Shown: piece after piece, positions 55,451 through 64,000 of the stretch
Numbering within the stretch: position 1 is the first letter of the stretch
How the letters are laid out: each line of letters begins with the position of its first letter
Notes under the pieces: generated by a model
What the model saw: the letters and a program-made list of their open reading frames with translations, nothing else
Told to the model about the DNA's origin: nothing
Database searches by the model: none
Made by a program: the position numbers and the translations under genes
Assembly (NCBI GenBank): GCA_948567375.1
Contig: OX419761.1
Coordinates: forward strand, 50,408,501 to 50,472,500
DNA: 64,000 bases
Origin: Lunularia cruciata
Lineage: Eukaryota; Streptophyta; Marchantiopsida; Lunulariales; Lunulariaceae
Direction: 5' to 3'

Positions 55451-55597
55451 GCAGGGTAGGTGCAGTAGGGCAGACTTTTCATATCGATACTATTGGGGCC
55501 TAGCCCCTTTTTACCTCGTTTGTCTGTCCCTTGTACGGTACGGTTTCATGGGGTCTTCCCTTCCTTCGTGTTTGCTATGCGGTCTCCTTTTCTCGCT
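55451..55597 (-). mobile_element. SINE-like insertion S3 with 14-bp target duplication
   Basis: 147 bp flanked by two perfect copies of GACGATCCTATCGG (55437-55450 and 55598-55611). Inside it are GATACTATTGGGGCCTAGCCCC (with an inner GGGGC/GCCCC palindrome), CCTTGTACGGTACGG, CATGGGGTCTTCCC and TGCTATGCGGTC, the same order as S1 and S2. A 14-bp duplication is typical of LINE-driven insertion, hence SINE-like. No A-tail is present, and a tRNA-like A box (TGGCGACCGCG in S2, minus strand) is only suggestive. Confidence 0.6.
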
Positions 55598-55611
55598 GAC
55601 GATCCTATCGG

Positions 55612-56103
55612 CAGGAACTTGTCGGAGATCTACACGTTCAGCGGGTGGCATAAGTCAAAAGTTTGAACTTTGTCCATGTACCTTCTTCTAGATCCTTATA
55701 TTGCTACCCTCATTACGAACTGATCAGTTCGAGCATTTTGTTGGAAGAACTTGGCATACACCTCTATTCTATGAGAGAAGTGTACTTGAAACATAAATGA
55801 AACATCAGCTTTGCAAGGACGAGGAAAGGCTGTCCACTATGGCGTAAGTCAAATAATGAGAACGAACGAAAATCTAAAATAACTACCAAAAGATCCCAAA
55901 ATGTTATGGAATGATGCTTATCCGACACAAAGTAGATGCACAAGGCAAAGAAGGACGATTTGCAGCACAGTAAATACAACGTCGATTTGCATCATGCTGT
56001 GCGTAATTCTTGTATTGGACTGCAACAAGGCGTTGAGGGGAACCAGGAAGATTGTGTACAATCATTACCATTTACGGTGTAGTGGTTCATGTGTGGGTCC
56101 AAG
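55612..56103. other. Sequence right of S3 without recognised gene
   Basis: Continues the interrupted open region for a short way; nothing assigned. Several short phrases around AAGTTCGAGCATTTTGTTGGAAG show no repeat partner. Confidence 0.35.
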
Positions 56104-56231
56104 GAAGAATGAAAAGAAGGGAAGATGATGATTCTCAACTGGTTGCAAGCCTGATATCTTCTGATGGGCCTTTTGTCCACGAGTGGATCCAGTCTCTCTG
56201 TGCTCTCAACAATCTGGAGATCGATTCATAA
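56104..56231 (+). other. Possible terminal exon of an unidentified gene
   Basis: One frame stays open across about 42 codons with protein-like composition (LVASLISSDGPFVHEWIQSL, then CALNNLEIDS) and ends at TAA 56229-56231. The upstream boundary may be an AG near 56099-56102 (CCAAGG). No domain or paralogue is recognised in the window. It could be the end of the gene upstream of the CFA-synthase copy 2. Confidence 0.3.
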
Positions 56232-56649
56232 TCAGGCGATAACCAACTCTAATTTACTGTTCTGGATTGTAAAGATTCGAGTATGCTGAGTGGAATGTGT
56301 GGTGTCTGCACGTGTTCTGTGACCTGGCTCGTCAGAAGAGCCACTGTAATGGTGCTCCTCGAGTGGGATGACGACGCCGCTGCCCAGAAGTTTGAGAAGG
56401 TAATGCGGTTGCTAAATAAATATATATGGGTTGGCTTTCACAGACTTGTGTCTGCGCTTGCAGCAGCATCAGCAACAAAAAACACCACTGGGGTCAAGCT
56501 TCGTAGGATTCTTCTTCTTCTTCTTTTTCATCATATTTGTGGATCTGGTCAAGTACGGAAGCCATTCCCTCCGATTCAAAGACTCTTCTTGCGTCCTTGA
56601 CTGACTAGCTTGGAATCTCCTCTCAGTCCTGCTAATACAATCGCCGAGT

Positions 56650-57074
56650 CCGACAGGACGGAAAAGGAAAACCACAGATATTATTACGGGAGGTGGAGAC
56701 TGACGTTATGATATCCCCACCGCTTTATGCTGCAGCTGGGTTTCTTCTTGGTGACAGCAGAAGTCTACGTGCAACAGAATCCGAAGAAGGTTCCATCATT
56801 AATTTCCGCTATTGGCTGGCTTAGCGAGTTCGAGTCTTGTATAGCAAACAGGGCTTGAGTGTGGACTCGCAGTGATTCGTAACATGCAGGAGTAGGACTG
56901 GACATTTGTGTGGGAGGACCCGCAAGACTGGACGAGAGGACTCCCATGTCGAGGTAATACAGAAGTGCAGGGCAGTGAAGAAATTGTGATCGTTCCGAAG
57001 CTCATAGAGGAAAACAGAGAGGAAGGCACAAACACATTGGGAAGAGCAACTGGTGGCGTATAGGGGCTGACAAA
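56650..57074 (+). promoter_or_regulatory. 5' flank of gene copy 2 (shared with copy 1)
   Basis: Homologous to 23960-24320. It contains the same phrases but also about 90 bp absent from copy 1 (around 56880-56950). A promoter or leader probably lies here, since the duplication includes it; no clear TATA box close to the start is seen. Confidence 0.4.
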
Positions 57075-60000
57075 ATGAGAGTGGCTGTAGTCGGGTCCGG
57101 CGTAGCAGGCCTGACTGCTGCTCGGACTCTAGTTCTAGCAGGCGTAAATGTGATTCTTTACGAGAAGGATGATCACATTGGCGGCCATGCGCACACACTT
57201 CACGTGGATGGAGTTGCTCTTGATATTGGATTTATGGTTTTCAATCAGGTAAGTCCGTACGTCATCCCTTCTGCAGTTCCTTTTGTGTTCCAGAAACACT
57301 GGGGTAGACATTATACTGCCTGCTTGCCTGGAAAGAAGTCTTTAGACTAAATACGTGATTATAGATCGAGGTAGACTGTAATCTTTTGCGTCCATTTCGA
57401 TATGTACGAGGGGGAATCAAGACCTCAATCACAATTGCGTCTCACTGTACACACGAAGCTATTGATGGAGGTCAGAACGGTCTGTGGCCAACTACTGTAA
57501 AATTACTACATTGAGCTTCCTCCGGCCCCAGTTCATGTGAAGAATCTCGTTGTAATACCACAGGTGGATCTCTTCTTCCTCTTTCCTATTGGCCCTCTAT
57601 CCACTGATCTTGGACTTCCGGGGACCACCACCTGGGACCAGCTGCGCTTCCAACTCTTGATTCTGCTCTGCCCTCGTTGGTCGAGCATATTGGCAAATTA
57701 AACCCCTCACAAAGATAGATACCAATAACCTTATGCTTCCGTCAGTAACCCCTGAGAACTGAGATTTTGCAAGAGGAAACGAGATCTCTGCAGGAGAGTC
57801 TGCGCATTCTTTCTGCGGGAGGGCAAGTTTGAGGGATATAAACTGACTCGGTGGCGCGAAATTGAAGCTGGTTTCGGCGTCTGAGAGCCTATCAGCAAGC
57901 TACCTTCGCGTGTCGAGTCATATAAGACAATAAGAGTATGGCAGCAGACGTACACGGTGTTGGAGTACCTGCATTTTTGTGCTAATCGTGTCCAAGGGCG
58001 TGGGAATGCAGGTGACTTACCCAAACATGATTGCGTTCTTTGACGAGATCGGAGTCGAAATGGAGAAGTCCGATATGTCATTCTCGGTCAGTCTGGACGA
58101 AGGAAAAGGTTGCGAGTGGGGAAGTACAAGCTTGGGCGGACTTTTCGCTCAGAAGAGGAATGCTGTAAATCCGTACTTCTGGAAGATGATTCGTGAAATG
58201 CTGAAATTCAAAACGGATGTTCTTGAGTAAGTTCGAGTCCCAGCCCATTTTGGTTATGGAGGTTTCTTCGGAGATGGAAGTTCTCGTAATTCTAGCATTG
58301 TCTGCGGCTCGGGGAATAATCTAACTTTGATCGTTTTGGTGTTGCAGATTTTTAGAGAAAGTAGAAAGAAACGTTTCATCAGTCGACGAGACGTTAACAC
58401 TTGGCGAGTTTCTTGAATCACATTCATATTCTCAAAAATTTAAAGAATGTTACCTGGTATTGAGCAATTGCTTCCACAGTCCGATAATTTCATATGCTGC
58501 TCGTAATTTCATATCAATTGATTTCTGTTTCGCTCTACCTTTTTTTAATTCTTCATGTACTTCATAAGAGTATCGGCAGCATGTAGTTAATGTGTACCAC
58601 TCGGTTGGTTGCTTTATAAGTTTCTTTCTAATTGTCTTCACTGTTTATGGAATTTGCACGACAGATCCCTGTGTGTGCATCCATTTGGTCCTGTTCATCT
58701 CAAACAGTCTTGGGCTTCTCGGCGGTGTCCATCCTTACCTTCTGCCGAAATCATCATCTCTTACAAGTAAGTTCGTACATATAATCTTCAGCTTTTCTAT
58801 CGACCATCGTAATGCTCTAATGCTTGGCTTTCGTAGCAGATGCTCCTTGTCACAGCAAATAGGTTGGTTTGTGGAGGTGCACCACGCCTGAGAAGAAACC
58901 CAGAGTTTCATATCAATTGTACTGTTGTGTTGTCCGCAGCTATTTGGACGACCGCAATGGATAACAGTCAAAGGGCGCTCTGAGATATATGTTACCAAGG
59001 TATTTTGAATCTCAGATATGGCTATCCTCGGAGAGTTTTCGTTTCCTGTTGTACAGACTCTAGATCTTTTAAGTACAGCTGATTATTTCGTTACACATTT
59101 TGAACTTTTAATTCTGTTCATTATGCAGGTGGTGAAGGAACTCGAAGCATCAGGTGCCGAGATTAGAAAGAACACTGCCGTCACCCATGTGGAAACTCTT
59201 GATGATGGTAATTCTTCATAATTCCGTATCTTCTCAACCTCTCCATATGGAGGTACAATGTAAGCTTTTCTAAATCACATGGGATGTTGACATTGACGCT
59301 TGGTGCAGGACGTGTGCGAGTGAAGGATGACAAAGGAGGGGTTGAAATATTTGACAAATGCGTTGTGGCTGCTCATGCTCCCGATGCCCTAGACATGAGG
59401 GGTGAAAAAGCTACTGCAAGCGAGAAGAGTGTCTTAGGCGCCTTCGAATATGCTTACAGGTTAGTCCAGGTCCTTAACTTCTAGGTATTGCTTCCCACTC
59501 AGGACTGACAGGAGTGAAGATGGTTGGACGTTTATATCATCTCAAGGAAATCAAGGAAATCTCACCTCATTCACTAAAAGTTATTCTCTCCATGACAATG
59601 ACAGTGACATATATGTGCACCGGGATAAGGCCTTAATGCCTCGTAGTAAGGCAGCATGGTCTGCGTGGAACTTCTTGGGTGATATCAAAGAACGATGCTG
59701 TGTTACTTACTGGCTGAATCTGTTACAGGTAAAGTGTTCAAGATTAGAAACAGACTTTCCTTAGCCAGATTTTGTTTTCTTCTGTAGTGCTGTTGTAGAC
59801 TTACTTAGGACTGTTCTAGTTCTTGCGATTCGCTCATTACAGATCTGGCTTGAGTTATGAATCTGATTAGAATCTGGGCTGAAGTTAGTGGAATAGGAGA
59901 TAATGAAGAAGAGCTTCGGACATGGTGTGCAGAACCTGGGAGACACAGGGCTGCCTTTTCTAGTCACATTGAACCCCGCCAGGAAACCGGAACACGTTGT

Positions 60001-60343
60001 CAGATTTTGGAGAACGAGCCATCCAATTCCATCTCCTCAAGCCGCTGATGCCGCAAAACGCCTCAGCTGTATTCAAGGTCATCAAGGAGTTTGGTACTGC
60101 GGGGCATATCAAGGTTGTTTATCAACTGAGTTACCTGGACCTGGGGATCTAAAGAATCAATTTGTTCTGTAGAACTATCAATTGATTCTTTGAACTCTAG
60201 AACAGTTTGAAATTTTCGGAATGTCTGAGCTTCTGCTGGAAAGTCATGTGCATTGCTTGCGCTTCTTCTGTCGATATTTATTTCTCATGTCTGAACTTGT
60301 TTTGTCTAAGCAGGTTACGGATTTCATGAAGATGGGTTTAAGG
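57075..60343 (+). CDS. Plant FAD-domain/cyclopropane-fatty-acid synthase fusion, copy 2 (N-terminal ten exons)
   Basis: Exons: 57075-57248, 58012-58226, 58348-58456, 58665-58766, 58940-58999, 59129-59207, 59309-59459, 59605-59728, 59933-60113, 60315-60343. All nine introns have GT..AG and all phases agree, giving 1224 nt (408 codons) without a stop. The start ATG leads directly into the FAD-binding turn VVGSGVAGL (residues 5-13), with ILYEKDDHIGGHAHT (Glu30 for the ribose). Later landmarks are VTYPNMIAFFDEIGV, NPYFWKMIREMLKFK, WSAWNFLGD, VTYWLNLLQ, FLVTLNP and WYCGAYQGYGFHEDG. These are the amine-oxidase-like N-terminal half of the plant CFA-synthase fusion. The methyltransferase half must lie beyond copia-2, outside the window. 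The gene is probably still readable if copia-2 is spliced out with intron 10. Confidence 0.9.
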
Positions 60344-60379
60344 TAAAAGCAATTCCAGACACCACAAATTTGTTAGAAG

Positions 60380-60846
60380 TGATGAGAACCTTTCTTCCTA
60401 GTCTTTGAAGTAGATGGTCTATCATCAATCATTCTGACCTCTGATGTATCAGACATCCTAGCACTCAGCTTTCCTAGTCTCACCAGAGTAGACACTCCTG
60501 ATTGCACTCAGCAATATTCAATTCACTCTCTCTCAGAGCCTTCAAAGATAATACACAGCAGCACTCACGCAGCATGAAAGGTACCCCAGTGGTAAACAGC
60601 ATAGAACACTCCTAAAACAAGGTACAAGGTGTTGGGAATGATCCTTGTATGAGAACTTACTGAAACCAGAGTAAAAAGTACTCTTATATACACTAAAGCA
60701 AACCCTAGGGGGTTGCTTTGCTTAGCCCTAATTAGGGCTTCACCCCTCTTTACCCTAAGTAGAAGATATTTAGCAGAGTCTAGAGGATTCTAACAAAACC
60801 TTAAAAACAAGAGAAGTCCCTAAACTAGAGATTAACTAAACTAACA
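60380..60846 (-). repeat. copia-2 3' LTR
   Basis: 467 bp with TG (TGATGAGAACC) and CA (CTAAACTAACA) ends. The purine tract AAGTGGGAG (minus, 60847-60855) abuts it. TATATAAG on the minus strand near 60683-60690 is its likely TATA box. The other LTR is not in the window. Confidence 0.85.
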
Positions 60847-60853
60847 CTCCCAC

Positions 60854-61377
60854 TTAATGAGAGTTTAGGACTATTCCCATTTCCACTACACATTTTATGT
60901 GTTTATCTTTAGGTAATGCTTTTGTAAACACATCTGCTATCATCTCCTGTGTAGGACAGCAAACTAACTTCACAACATTCTCCTTTTCTTTCTCCTTTTC
61001 TTTCTCCTCTACAAATCTTCTTCTAATCTCAATGTGCTTAGTCCTTGGGTGATGTACAAGATTTTTGCTGAGTGCTATACTTCCTGTATTGTCACAGTAC
61101 AATGTAGTAGGACTTTCCTGCTCAAAACCCAGCTCCTTAAGAAGTCTCCTGTTCCAGATGACTTCTTGAGTAGCATTGAGGCAGCCATAAATTCTGCCTC
61201 AGTAGTAGACAGTGCAACAGATGTTTGCTGTTTACTACGCCAACTGATTGCTCCACCACTTAGCATAACTACATATCCACTAGTTGATCTGCTGTTATCT
61301 GTGTCATCTCCCCAACTAGCATCTGTATATGCTTCAAGAGTGAGAGCAAGTATGTTACCTTGCCTTTTGTACTCCAA
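60854..61377 (-). pseudogene. copia-2 RNase H
   Basis: Two overlapping open pieces in different frames. 61075-61377 has AYTDASWGDD, STSGYVVMLSGGAISW and STTEAEFMAAS. 60854-61102 has YCDNTGSIALSKN, HPRTKHIEIRRRFV and ADVFTKALPKD. A frameshift separates them near 61090. Between them and the end lies a short Lys-Glu repeat (EKEKEKEKE) from a 12-bp tandem array at about 60980-61015, unusual for this position. Confidence 0.9.
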
Positions 61378-62263
61378 GAATGCATCTTGAGTACCCTTTT
61401 AAGTACCTGAATACTCTCTTTACACCTTTCCAATGTACTTGTGCAGGGTTGCTAGTATATCTAGCTAGTGCTCCCACTGCATAGTATATATCTGGTCTTG
61501 TACAGACCATGATAAACATTAGAGAGCCAAGAGCACTCTGAAACAACACTTTGTCACAGAGATTCACCTCCCCATCTATGATTCTGCTGTGCTTCCACCC
61601 CAGATCAAGAGGTGTAGAGACAGGATTCGCCTCTGTCATCTGATACTTAGCTAGTATGGATCTCACATATTGTGGTTGGCTGATCCAGATCCATTCTGCT
61701 TCTTTGTCTCTGCTCACTTTGATTCCCAAAACAAGTTTTACAGAACCAAGGATAGTCATCTCAAAAATAGAGCACAAGAAATACATCACTCCTTTGATAG
61801 ATTCACTGTTCCCCAACAGTAATAGATCATACACATATACAGCTATGTATACATCATCTCTAGTATACACACTCATGTCAGGATCTGCTTGATTGAAATC
61901 TTGCTCTCTCAAGTATGAGTCCAGTTTCTCATACCATGCTCTAGGAGCTTGCTTAAGGCCATATAAAGCCTTCTTAAGCAAGCATACTTTTCCTTTGCCT
62001 TCAATATATCCATCTGGAACATCCATGTAAATAGACTCTCTCAAATCTCCATTGAGAAAGGCTGTTTTCACATCTAACTGCTCCACTTCCCAATCTCTCT
62101 CTGCTGCAAGAGCTAGAAGCATGCAAATAGATCCATACCTGGCAACTGGTGCAAAAGTTTCTGAATAATCTATTGATGCTTTCTGATTGAAGCCCTTTGC
62201 AACAAGTCTTGCTTTGTACTTCAGAATCTCATTCTCAGCTCCACGTTTGACCCTAAAACCCAT
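61355..62263 (-). pseudogene. copia-2 reverse transcriptase, active site altered
   Basis: A 302-residue open piece with KYKARLVAKGFNQK, LDVKTAFLNGDL, LKKALYGLKQAPRAWYEKL and the thumb SALGSLMFIMVCTRPDIYYA. The catalytic box, YVDD in active copia RT, reads YVYD here (AVYVYDLLLLGN). The first of the two metal-binding Asp is Tyr, so polymerase activity should be lost. Upstream, a stop and frameshift near 62270-62310 separate it from the integrase end (TNGT). Confidence 0.93.
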
Positions 62264-62307
62264 TTGCAGCCAATTGCTTTCCTACCTGGTGGCAAATCAG
62301 CTAGTAC

Positions 62308-63858
62308 CTATGTACCATTAGTTTGAAGAGACTTCTTCTCTTCTGCTATAGCCAACTCCCACTGACTCGAATCTGGTCTGAGCATAGCTTGCTGTAAATT
62401 GTCTGGATCACAATCTTCATGACAGATGTAAGATTCATCTAACATCTCTTCTGATAGAAAGCCAAGTCTGTCAATAGGTTTTCTATCTCTCTGTGATCTT
62501 CTTGGCTCTGTGCCCAGAAGTTTCATGTCATCTCTTGACATCTCTGGAATCTCACTCAGAGATTCTGCATCGGCAGTCTGCTTCTGGGAGCCTTCTTCTG
62601 TAGTATCCGGATCAGAAACCACTGTCTGTATAGGCCTTCTTTGGTACACCTTCAGACTCTCTTTTGGTGAACCATCAGCTTCAGGTAGAGATTGCTCTTC
62701 TGATGATTGATCTGAAAAACTGACTCTGCCGCTTGGGAAGAAAGGTTGATCAGGCTGATCAAACTGATCAGCTTGCTTCTGCAACTCATCACTGTTCTCA
62801 CTCCAAGTCCTCAATTCATCAAAGAGTACATCTCTACTTCTGATGATCTGTCCAGACTTAGGATTGTACAGAAGATATCCTTTCAGTCCCTCTTCATATC
62901 CTACAAAGAGCATTTTCTCAGCCTTCTTTGTGAACTTCCTCCTTTGCTCCTTGGGAATATGAACATAGGCAAGACATCCAAAAACTTTCAAAGCTGAAAG
63001 ATTAGGTTTCTTACCACTCCAGCATTCTTCAGGAGTTCTTCCTTGCAATGCTGTGGTACCACTGATATTACTAAGGTAATTTGCAGTGCTAATTGCTGCA
63101 CCCCAAAACTTTCTCTCTAACTTGGCATGTTGGAGCATGGTCAATGCTTTGTCCACCAGTGTCCTATTCAACCTTTCTGCAACTCCATTCTGTGCAGGAC
63201 TGTCTCTGGCAGTACAGTCAAGGAGAATTCCTTTCTCTGACAGAAAAGAGAGGAATTCCTCATTCTTGTACTCTCTGCCTCCATCGGTTCTCAATCGCTT
63301 GACTTTCCTCCCAGTCTGCAACCCAGCCATGGCTACAAACTTCTGGAATTTTCGCAGCACTTCATCCTTGCTTTTCATGAGATAGATAAAGCTCTTTCTA
63401 CTGTAATCATCCACAAAGGAAATATAGTAGGCTGCTCCACTCAATGACTTCTCAGTCATGTATCCCCATACACCAGAATGTATGACATCTAGAAGACCAG
63501 AAGCTCTAGATGAAGATTTCTTGGGGATAGGAGCCTTGTGGGCCTTACCTTCTGCACACCCAATGCAGAACTCGAGTTTTCCTTTGGGATCCAGTTTCAA
63601 CCCATCCACTACCTTCTCTAAAGCATATAGGTTTTGCACTGACAAGTGCCCTGACCTCAAATGCCACAGATGGATATTATTTCTGTTTTCTGCTACCAAT
63701 GCAGAATTAGAACAATCAGCTTCCATCAACTTGAACAGCTTCCCTTTGGCAGTGCCATATCCAAGGACCAACTCTCCTTTCTTCAAAGTGCATTGATTTC
63801 TGTTGCTCTCAAACAGAACATCCACTCCATGCTCCATGAGGTGATGTACAGATATCAA
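62308..63858 (-). CDS. copia-2 integrase
   Basis: A 516-residue open segment. It starts in the region between protease and integrase (MISVHHLMEHGVDVLFES). The zinc module follows (LWHLRSGHLSVQNL, FCIGCAEGK). The core has VIHSGVWGYM, where the first catalytic Asp (usually HSDVWG or HTDLCG) is Gly, then RTDGGREYKN and DSPAQNGVAERLNRTL, where the second Asp and the Glu are kept. The rest is a C-terminal part (LFVGYEEGLKGYLLYNP) and a charged tail. Upstream, the protease end (YVPP) is joined with a 1-nt frame difference at about 63865. Confidence 0.92.
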   Translation of the reverse strand: MISVHHLMEHGVDVLFESNRNQCTLKKGELVLGYGTAKGKLFKLMEADCSNSALVAENRNNIHLWHLRSGHLSVQNLYALEKVVDGLKLDPKGKLEFCIGCAEGKAHKAPIPKKSSSRASGLLDVIHSGVWGYMTEKSLSGAAYYISFVDDYSRKSFIYLMKSKDEVLRKFQKFVAMAGLQTGRKVKRLRTDGGREYKNEEFLSFLSEKGILLDCTARDSPAQNGVAERLNRTLVDKALTMLQHAKLERKFWGAAISTANYLSNISGTTALQGRTPEECWSGKKPNLSALKVFGCLAYVHIPKEQRRKFTKKAEKMLFVGYEEGLKGYLLYNPKSGQIIRSRDVLFDELRTWSENSDELQKQADQFDQPDQPFFPSGRVSFSDQSSEEQSLPEADGSPKESLKVYQRRPIQTVVSDPDTTEEGSQKQTADAESLSEIPEMSRDDMKLLGTEPRRSQRDRKPIDRLGFLSEEMLDESYICHEDCDPDNLQQAMLRPDSSQWELAIAEEKKSLQTNGT

Positions 63859-63859
63859 G

Positions 63860-64000
63860 TTCTTGGTGGAACATAGAGCACATCTTCAAAATAGCTCTTA
63901 CAAGAACTAGTGTTAGATCTTCCCATGAAGGCAATAGGAACTTTGCCAGTTCCTAACACTGGATTCAGAATCCCAGGTCCACAACAAACACTCTTGGGAA
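63860..64000 (-). pseudogene. copia-2 protease end (partial at window edge)
   Basis: The minus strand reads phrases typical of the region after the copia protease active site (PGILNPVLGTGKVPIAF, then YVPP), cut by the window. It is in a different frame from the integrase segment. Confidence 0.6.

Larger units (their letters stand above)
60380..64000 (-). mobile_element. Ty1/copia element copia-2, right end beyond the window
   Basis: Minus strand, 3' LTR 60380-60846, then RNase H, RT, integrase and the start of the protease region at the window edge. The left flank AGAAG (60375-60379) is the probable target duplication. It inserted 36 bp after the exon 10 donor of gene copy 2, antisense to it. 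Copy 1 has an uninterrupted sequence at the matching place (TTAGAAGTATATGTTC near 32650), which confirms the junction. Confidence 0.93.

Overview
The window is repeat-rich nuclear DNA of a land plant. The evidence is a plant-type gene with GT-AG introns (an amine-oxidase-like FAD domain fused to a cyclopropane-fatty-acid synthase), chromodomain-bearing Ty3/gypsy elements, Ty1/copia elements primed by initiator tRNA-Met, and a PIF/Harbinger transposon. The lineage cannot be fixed by reading alone; a non-seed plant is a weak guess. No rRNA, tRNA or CRISPR is seen.

Layout. (1) 1-12143, minus strand: three nested gypsy elements. A piece of family B (1-1644) was entered by family A copy A2 (1645-12143), which was entered in its integrase by A1 (3056-8698, 5-bp target duplication ATTGC). 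A1 is the youngest copy: its two 423-bp LTRs differ at about 8 sites and all pol domain motifs are intact. (2) 12144-17786: no convincing gene, but several tandem repeats (275 bp x2, 87 bp x2, 111 bp x3). (3) 17787-21078: a PIF/Harbinger element with a DDE transposase (+) and a convergent Myb/SANT-like ORF (-). (4) 24321-36912, plus: a decayed multi-exon copy of the FAD/CFA-synthase gene, split by copia-1 (27360-32411, minus, target duplication CTGGG). (5) 39025-51704, plus: gypsy copy A3 holding copy A4 (41202-48354, target duplication CATAG), whose 3' LTR holds a tandem family B LTR unit (46549-48076, target duplication GCACC). (6) 51705-56690: mostly unassigned, with three copies of a short SINE-like repeat, one inside a perfect 14-bp duplication. 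(7) 57075-60343, plus: a second copy of the FAD/CFA-synthase gene with ten exons in frame (408 codons), followed in intron 10 by copia-2 (60380 to the window end, minus).

The most interesting signal is in the family A LTRs. Their U3 region is a tandem array of units of roughly 60-75 bp carrying perfect heat-shock-element patterns (GAAnnTTCnnGAAnnTTC). The pattern is kept in five of seven LTRs although the copies are otherwise strongly decayed. By analogy with the heat-activated Arabidopsis copia element ONSEN, I infer a stress-responsive chromovirus that repeatedly inserted into its own copies. The two copies of the lipid-modifying gene are direct duplicates about 32.7 kb apart. One is a pseudogene; the other still reads cleanly up to the copia insertion.
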